This document shows positions 55,807 through 64,000 of a DNA stretch of 64,000 bases, one piece after another (within the stretch, counting starts at the first letter, position 1; every line of letters starts with the position of its first letter). Made by a program: the position numbers and the translations under genes. The notes under the pieces are model-generated. The model ran no database searches. It saw only the letters and a list, made by a program, of their open reading frames with translations, and was not told the DNA's origin. Origin of the DNA: Neurospora tetrasperma FGSC 2508 (lineage: Eukaryota; Ascomycota; Sordariomycetes; Sordariales; Sordariaceae); NCBI RefSeq assembly GCF_000213175.1, contig NW_009799103.1, positions 2,721,343 through 2,785,342 on the forward strand, given 5' to 3'.

Positions 55807-56853
55807 GACGGTGTAAAAACAGCTTTCTTCATTTCAGCGAGGTTTGTTGTGTGGGATTGAACGGGAGCGCATTGTCATATTTTGTGTACAGTAACAAATT
55901 TCGGTGTTTGAATGGATACCACAAATTTGACCGCGCGGTCACGAATGCTTCCACTTGCACACTTGGTTTGCTCTTTTTACCTATTTCAGACAGAAGCCAG
56001 AGCATCCCTTCCCTTCGGTTATTCCCCTGGTTTGATTCACGAAGGGGTCCAGAAGCCAGTTTCCCCAAAATGACGACACTTGCCTCACCAGACAGAAGTG
56101 GCCCATACAGGCTAGGTAGCCACTCATGGGATGATAAGTAATGCTCCTCCAAGGCACATCATTAGCAGAAAGCCCATTCCAATGATACCTCGTCCAATCT
56201 GGGAAGTTGCTCAGCAAGCTTGACAGCCTGGAAGATTCCCTAAGGAGCATTCATCTTCTCAAAGCAAGAACCGCTTCAGTGGCATTGCAACTGCCGCGTT
56301 CTCAACACAACAGGATCGCACCGCTCTTCCCACCATCCGCCCGCGCTTGCCAAAGGCAAGAACAATGTCATTTCCCAAGGGTGTGACTTGCTCTCCATGT
56401 AGTCCAATTGCTCATCAGAATGAGCGTAGTTCCATGTGTGAAGCCCGGCCCTCGTAGTTGCAATACAGCTGTGGTGGTTTGCTGTCGTCTCGTGCTTAGA
56501 TCTTGACTGTCGAATGGGGCTACCATCCAGATCACGAGTCCAAGTTCGCAAGCATGTTCCGTTTGATGCGTCATTTGGTACCAAGCCTCGGCAGTCCGAC
56601 CTCGTTCTAGACAACTTATCGAGACGGCCATGTTACCTCACGCATACTGCCCATCGTGCTCAAGTGTGACCAGCTTCCCATTTCGAATTCAAGATCTACA
56701 TAAGGTCCACGATTTACACCTATCCAGGAGCGTTATATCTTCTCCAGCATCATTACCAACAGCAATAGCGCCCCAACCAATCCAGACTCGACAAATACAA
56801 TAACCCAGTTTTAATATTCCTATCTGGATCGATTCAAGAAAGAGAAAGACACA
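55807..56853. other. Intergenic stretch with repeat copy A
   Basis: It contains the first copy of a diverged direct repeat (about 56311-56465). The last 150 nt are the A-rich leader of the small Cys-rich gene. No other gene supported. Confidence 0.5.
56311..56465 (+). repeat. Diverged direct repeat, copy A
   Basis: About 150 nt alignable, with small indels, to 57271-57421. It shares the exact block TCCCACCATCCGCCCGCG and later GGTGTGACTT, CATCAGAAT, GTAGTTCCATGTGT and CCCTCG. Several differences are C/T and G/A. It shows no coding potential. Confidence 0.7.
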
Positions 56854-57090
56854 ATGTGTGGCCAGATAAAAACCAGCTACAAATGTCCCGACTGCTCCGA
56901 CGTAGTCTCCACCAGCAGCGAACGCCTGACGTGCGCAAAGGCAAAATACTGGGGCTCCTGCGGTGATATCCGCTCCGACAACAAGGAGGTTAGCAAGCAG
57001 TCTGACAAGTCATGCTCGAGCTGCAAGAGAAAGAAGGAGGCCGAGGAAAAGAAGAAGCGGAAAGAGAGGGAGGAAGCAGCAAGAAAATAG
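56854..57090 (+). CDS. Small Cys-rich basic protein
   Basis: A 78-residue frame starting MCGQIKTSYK, after the leader AAAGACACA with A at -3. Three cysteine pairs: CPDC (11-14), C27 with C36, and CSSC (54-57), followed by a highly charged Lys/Glu tail (KRKKEAEEKKKRKEREE) that should form a helix. No signal peptide, so the cysteines more likely bind metal than form disulphides. I do not recognise it by name. It lies between the two copies of a diverged direct repeat and has no other neighbours within 1 kb. It may be a small zinc-binding orphan. Confidence 0.6.
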   Translation: MCGQIKTSYKCPDCSDVVSTSSERLTCAKAKYWGSCGDIRSDNKEVSKQSDKSCSSCKRKKEAEEKKKRKEREEAARK

Positions 57091-60000
57091 AGAGGATGCC
57101 GTAGGTACCCACCTTAGTGAGGGCAGCCGCCCAGCTTACCCTGAGTTATGGTCAGTGGGAATTAGCACTTTGAGTACGTACCTAGAGGTAGGGTCGAGGG
57201 AGGCTGAAGGAATTGAGTGATGGAAAAGAAGGAATCGAGAAAAGAAGAATATTTCCATTCACAATGACTGGAACCACACTGTATTCCTCCCACCATCCGC
57301 CCGCGGTTGCCGTGACAAGGACGATGCCTATTGCCCGGTGGTGTGACTTTCCTTGTAGCCCAACCGCACATCAGAATAAGGTAGTTCCATGTGTATGTGT
57401 GATGCCCTCGCAGTTGCTGTTATGTTAATGCTCGGCTTGCCGGTTATTGATGCCTTCTTGTACTTTCTGTTCGGCACCTTCGACAGGTGGTCGACGGCCG
57501 AGTGTATTCATAGACGAGTTGTCTTGTTGGCATATTGTTGGTTGATTGGGTTCGCTATTCCGGTTCTTATATGGCTTTGTCTTGCGTGCATGAGATGCGG
57601 GTGTCGTGCTGTTTTTGACTCGCGATGGTTTGAGTACATGATCTCATATTCGGTCGATGGTCGTTCTTCCGTTCTTGGCGGACCTTCGCCGCAACGCGCT
57701 TGCCTTGTCGTTGATCTGAACCGCTGCTGAGGTTCCGGTTCAAATGGCGCCCTCGGGAACATGTAATCCGCCCTCCAAAACAGTTGTCGAAGAACGGTGT
57801 TGGGAGGACCTGCTGGTTAGATTTCTAGTCATGTCATCGTTGGGTCATTGGGTCTCTGGCAGGAACGTTCTGTTGTCGATAGAGGTAAGAACCTGCGGCT
57901 GCCAGTCAGCTGTTGCGTTGTGGTGTACCTCTCTGTTATCGCGTCGTGCATCCCGGATCCAGATGGTCGTTGTTTCCTCAGTTCTCAGACAAGCCGAATT
58001 GGTGATGCCATGTTGACTGGATCGAACGTATCTGTGTTGCTTGTCGCGGAAGGCGCATTACCGTTCGTGAAGATGGGGCCATGTGTGTCTGGTCAGCTCC
58101 CACAAGTATATATATCTCCCTGCTCCCTGACCTCTGAACTCTTTTTCTTTCCTTTTCTTCCCCATCCTAGAAGACGGTTCTGTCATGCGCTCAAGAATCC
58201 ATGGCAGGGATCTCACTTCGGTGGGATGGGCCCGTAGTTTAGCCACCGCACAATTTTTGGTGTCACACTCTCGTCTTTGACGAAACAAACACAAACTTTT
58301 TTTCGTTGCTCTCGTTGGGATGTGTTTCACCGTCCTGGCGAAGTGAAGAAGAAGATCTCCTGACCCAGTCGATGTTCGTATTGTTGGAAGTGGTTGGCAT
58401 GGGTGGTGGGGGCCGTGATTCTGAATTGAAGTCTCTTGCCGGTCAGCTGGTGATTTCTCGGTTGAAGTCGTTCCTTAGCAAAGAATTGCCATGTCCCTAT
58501 TGTGCCTTGTACGCCTGCTTTCCGAGTGTTAATAACTGTCTCCAAACGTCGTGGTGTCGTTAATGTCGGTACATCGGTGAAAGGGATCGGTTGAGCAGCC
58601 ACCTGTTGTACCTGTGGTATGCCGTGAACCCCGACATGTCGTCGTAACAGATTTCAGCTTGTTAGTAATCTCGATATGGCCCTTTTAGTGAACTGATAAC
58701 TAAGGAGGAGGCATGATGCTGATGGGATTTGTTTGTCGGTTTCTAAAATATGCTGGCATCATCTTTAGGGGATTGTTAATTTGTCGATGTGAAAAACACC
58801 AAAGTCACGACTATTGAATGAAGGAGAGGAACAAGAAGAGGCCACCCTGAAAACATGGAGGGGAGAACGAGTATTTATCCTTTGACTGGACAAGAGAAAT
58901 GTGGCCATGCAACACCATCTGCGGAGGCATGAATTCTGGACAATTTCCAAGTCCGAGGATGCATGATAGAAGTTAAGCCCTTAGGCATCATGCACCCAAC
59001 TGTGAGATGCCTGCAGCCGAATATTCACGAGCACAATGAAATAACCCTTTCATGTACATTGTTAGTCTAATTACCTAGTTATTGGTTTTGAGCATAATGT
59101 CACATTTTTTGATGACTTTCTCGTGGAGTGCATTGCGACGGAGGTCCGACTTGCGCCTGAGAATATGCAACATGATGGATGAGCCGGACTTCATGCATGA
59201 TCACCCTATACAAAACCGCTACATTTGCCCACCTCTTCCACTTGATTTAATGCCCAGATCATCATATACTCACTGCCAGTTTGTACTCTTGTGGTTGGAT
59301 GACTCCGTGTCCGGCCGTCCGGGGCCGAGAGGTGCACCGTTGCTTGCATATTTGGTACGCCCAAGACCTGAACCCCAAACTCGGAGCTGACCCGAAGAAC
59401 AGTTTCAACAACCATCGTGCGAATATCTGGAGCATGCCCTTTGGTTTTAGCAGAGCCTTCAGTTTTGAGAGACACGTATAACCGGTTCCCATTTCCTTCC
59501 ATATCAGCCTAGCTAAGTACTGTACTTGTCGGCCCCCAAAACACATTTCATCCATGATCAATACTTTTTCCATCCAAATTCGACTTGGAAGAGAGTGACT
59601 CTCCGATTCAGTAGTTTGGACAGGTCTTGAGCGAATCATCGCAATGTTCCAGTCTGGTCGTCGTCGTCGGTCGTCGGCTTTCCAGCTGCACTGGCCGGCA
59701 AGTGGTGCCGGCGGGAGTCTTTAGTCTCGGAATGAGCTCGGCCATTGCGGTGGCGGTGCACTGACGATGACGAGGTAAACCAGTGGCGCTGTCCTTTTTG
59801 GACTCAATGATTGGTCAAATCGGGGGGGGCGTCAAACCACCCCTGCCGGCATCCGATCTGAATTGCCAGCCGCCCATGCTGCCCAGGCCAACAGACATCG
59901 GCAGGCGGTCATGCAGCAAGAGCCTTGAGTGGTCGGCCACGGACAGCGCCATCGGCGGGCAGTGGGCAGAGCGCGCCGTAGGTAGAAGCCAGAGAGAGAC

Positions 60001-60575
60001 TGCCCCTGCCGTGGGACTGGTCGGGTGGGTGGGACAACCTCACTGGGCCGGGGGGACTGGCTTCCTCAGGCTCCCGTCCCGCCCGCTGGCACCTGAACGG
60101 GAACCCACCTTTGTTCGCCTGATCCTGATCCATTTCCCCCCTCCGCCATTCCATCCTACTCTCCTGCAACCGACTTCGACATCAACTAGTTTGCATCCCG
60201 TCACCATCTTCTCGCCTGTTGACGAAACCCACCCCAATACCGTGGTGTGACTCAGCGATATAGTGCTTTTTGCTTTCCATCTTGTAAGTCGAACCGACCG
60301 CCGTGCTCTCGTCCGCTGCCCATTCGTGATCGACTTTTTTTTCTCCCGTTTGCACGACCGACGTGCCCAGAGTATTATCGCAGCAGCAGCCAGCCAGCCA
60401 GCCCAGCCTTGATTCACTCACTGCCCACTGCCCATTCATTCCGCTTCTTTGCTCTTCCACCGCCCGCAAACGCTGACCCTGACCCTTTAAATCTTGCAGC
60501 CACACTTCGTGTCGTCAACGCAACAGCGATTACGACAACCACAACCACCCACCTTTACACAACTAATATCACACA
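57091..60575. other. Gene-poor stretch, 3.5 kb
   Basis: It contains repeat copy B (57271-57421). Open frames on both strands at 57400-58600 overlap each other and lack domains. From about 60100 the DNA becomes C/T-rich, with CAGCCAGC repeats, as the promoter and leader of the UBC4 gene. A G8 run lies at 59822-59829. Confidence 0.5.
57271..57421 (+). repeat. Diverged direct repeat, copy B
   Basis: Second copy of the repeat at 56311-56465, about 960 nt downstream, in the same orientation, on the other side of the small Cys-rich gene. Identity is high in blocks and lower overall; exact identity needs an alignment. Confidence 0.7.
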
Positions 60576-61435
<860 letters not shown>

Positions 61436-64000
61436 AGTAGATAATGGGATGGATTTATGGCCGACAAGCAGCGCTGGATCGTTTCTTCAACGTTTTGGCT
61501 CCTCTTTTGGAGGGGCACCCACATATTCACCATGGGAGCACGAGTGTATTGTGGTTCCGGTTCGCGTCCTATATTCCTCTAGGCCCAGAGGGAATTCCCA
61601 GCTTTCTTCAGTGCGAACGTTGCAAAAATTGCAAATGCCATTCGAGCGGCTCGAAACAGTGGAGGATGGGGGTGTGGCACAGCAAGCGGTGTCTTTCGAT
61701 GTCACGACAAGGGGCGGGGCGGAATCAGCAGGCGCAAGATGCAACCATTGCGTACCGGCACTCAAGTTTCTTTGCTCGCATCACATTATTTACAAAGGTC
61801 TGCAATACCAAGGGGTTCCAGTACAATAGCATTCTGTCTTTCCCTCTATCGTTCCTGATGTTTGGCCTGTGCTCTATCCGTGAATGACGTTCCGTTCTCC
61901 ATGTGCGAGTATGGTATCGGGCAGTTTGCAACTAATGAGCCCGCTGCTGACCTTGATGGCTATTTGAAGTAGCTGAAGTTTGGTCGGATGACGTGCGCGA
62001 GACTTGTCATCTCCTTGACATGTGGTTCACAGGCCCAACAGGCTGTCCAGAAAACGGGTAGGTGACTGAGTAGGTGTCATATCTTTCATGTGGATTGCGA
62101 GACAATGCCTTTTATCACAGGCCATGATAATGAACTTGTAGGTTCCCAGGCTCACTGAAGGGCAGTCAGAGATCTACAAGAAGTCGATGGTACCGGACGG
62201 CAACGACTTGTCGGCGTTGGGACCTTGTGTGCCCGGCTCATCGGGCTGACCCTCCCCGCGGTTACGCTAGTTGCGGTCATGCTGAACAGTGACCCAGGGC
62301 ATGCATGCTTCCAAGTCCTCAAACTCAACTGAGGCGATAAAGGGCTGGTTTGAGAGTTCGGCGCTTAGAAGTTTGGGTTGAGGTTGCACGGGATCGCGCC
62401 CGCACAACAGTAACCCGATGGCAACAAGGCCTCATGGTTATTGCGCTTAGAAGTCGAAAACCAAACCAGACATTTAAAGTACGAACCAGTTCTTGATTTC
62501 GGTGTCCGGATCTGATCATGGAACAATCCAAATTTGAATGATGAGGGGTTGTGAAGACGTCTCTTTCTGGGCATTCGAATGCTTCAGTTGAGACTCGCTG
62601 CTCGGGCCTTGAGAGAGCCCCTAAAGTAGAACGCCAAGACTCCCAAGACTCCCCCTATCAAATGTGTCATGATCCTGGCCGAAACGGGGAATGCAACACG
62701 GGCTGAACCGAATGAGCAGCCTTTGACCAATCGCAGGACAGTAGCATGATTTTTATGGGGTCTCTGAGCCAATGTGGCCATGTCTCCAAGTCCCCAGAGT
62801 CTTTGCAGTCTTCAAGTTCAGTTGTCTGTGTGTCTCCGTCTCCGAACAACGTAACGTCCTTGATCCCATCCGCCTCGACTGGGCAGTCTAACCAGACTCC
62901 AAAGAGTCCGAAGCATATTGGTTCAGACAGGAGAAGCTGGTTATGTATCCAGAATGGCGCCATATATCACCTGCCACTTCACGCCAGGCACTTCTCTTGT
63001 AGGTTGCTGCCGCGATGCCCTGTTCAAAACACAACTGGTCTTCTCGGGCGCCACACGAGGCACAGAAACAGATCTCGGCGTTAAAGCGACTTGACTGGAG
63101 AGACACGGAAAACGGCCGTCTGGTCGCAGTCACTTGTGTGTTTTCATTCGCTGTGGTGGCGACCCCAAAGCACACTGGGAGTGCCTGGTGCTCCCATAGC
63201 ACCCATTGCTTGCTAACAACGCCAGTGACACGTTCGGCAGGGTCGCTCGTTTCAACACTGATGAACCTGGGTCTGAAGTTGCGTAGGATTCCATGCTTTC
63301 GATCATTCGATTTTCTCGGTTTCTTTTTCTCATTTCTCTTTGATGGTCCCCTGAAAAGCCCCTGGGAGGTTCCAGACTTGGGAAAGCCTCAGTCCCTGGT
63401 CCATACAACTCTACGTCACTTCAGTCTGTGCCCCAAACACTCTGTCGAGTCATTTCTTCTGCTTGTACACTGTTGCCTTCTTTCCTCTTCTCACCTACTG
63501 AATTAACACACTTCGGGTCGTTTTTGCCATTGAGGCTTCAGTGCTCCGGTAGGTGAAAGAGAAACAGCCGCCAGGTGCAGGCATTCGTAGTACAGGTATG
63601 ATGTACCAGAAATCGCCTCATGTTTAATAACTCTCCGACTCTGGTCCGCTTGGCGTCACTGTCTTAACCATATCCTTCCTCCCACATCCCGTACTCCGCC
63701 TAGCCTCTTTGCTCCTTCCCCCCCCCCCTCTTTCCCTTTTCTGCAGAGGTTTATTCACTTAGAGCTTGTAATTGCTGACCGACACCACTTTAACGTGGCA
63801 GTTACAGGCTCATACCATTACATTCTTTACAAACAATCTTGTTATCATTCTCGTCTCTCACTCACTTAATACTCGTGTCTCTCGATCAGTTCAGCAGGCT
63901 CTGACTCCCGAGGACCAATCCACCAGAATTCAACAACTATTTTTCAACTTGCTTGAGTGGAACGGAAAGACGAAACCTCCTACCAGGGGGTCTACGACAT
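61436..64000. other. 3' flank of UBC4 and gene-poor window end
   Basis: The 147-codon open frame at 61444-61887 begins 9 nt after the UBC4 stop and is probably untranslated 3' sequence; it has no domain. From about 63640 to the window end the DNA is strongly C/T-rich (C run at 63718-63727), like the promoter and leader of a plus-strand gene beginning beyond the window. No gene supported. Confidence 0.5.

Noticed and set aside
61444-61887. 147-codon frame just after UBC4
   Set aside because: It starts 9 nt after the UBC4 stop, has no domain and most likely belongs to the 3' untranslated region.

Overview
The window reads as nuclear DNA of a filamentous ascomycete, most likely a Sordariomycete close to Neurospora or Sordaria. 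Genes are split by short introns (mostly 50-90 nt) with GTAAGT-type donors, CTAAC/CTGAC branch sites and CAG/TAG acceptors. They are widely spaced on both strands with no operons, and the intergenic DNA is rich in pyrimidine leaders and recurrent TACCTA/GGTACC words. The species is inferred, not proven. A 974-nt run of N (39677-40650) shows that this is a draft scaffold.

Layout. 1-8 kb: a long stretch without a clear gene, then a Zn2Cys6 transcription factor (5669-8017). 8-12.3 kb: intergenic, with a decayed inverted repeat and a small orphan frame. 12.4-20 kb: a compact run of genes: mitochondrial polyprenyl diphosphate synthase COQ1 (-), V-ATPase assembly factor VMA12 (+), a stand-alone ESCO-type zinc-finger protein (+), a phosphatidylserine-decarboxylase-family enzyme resembling soluble PsiD-type decarboxylases (+), and an orphan coiled-coil protein (+). 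20-26 kb: poor orphan frames and a four-exon NADPH-dependent MDR reductase (-). 26-35 kb: an accessory-looking stretch with several reading frames interrupted by one or two stop codons, an 11-bp tandem repeat and no recognisable housekeeping gene. 35-45 kb: allantoinase with a cluster of GATAA sites upstream, the assembly gap, and PI4P 5-kinase MSS4. 46.8-55.8 kb: SYS1 (-), COA6 (+), a large disordered protein (-), a tRNA-like palindrome and glutaryl-CoA dehydrogenase (+). 56-64 kb: a small Cys-rich protein bracketed by a diverged direct repeat, then UBC4/5-type E2 ubiquitin-conjugating enzyme and a gene-poor end.

The recognisable genes are unlinked household functions rather than a pathway cluster: ubiquinone side chain and cytochrome oxidase assembly (COQ1, COA6), endomembrane function (VMA12, SYS1, MSS4), nitrogen salvage from purines (allantoinase), lysine/tryptophan breakdown (glutaryl-CoA dehydrogenase) and protein turnover (UBC4). 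I found no CRISPR array, secondary-metabolite backbone gene or intact transposon. The items most worth following are the PsiD-like decarboxylase, the ESCO zinc finger without an acetyltransferase domain, the interrupted frames at 27-32 kb and the several diverged repeats.
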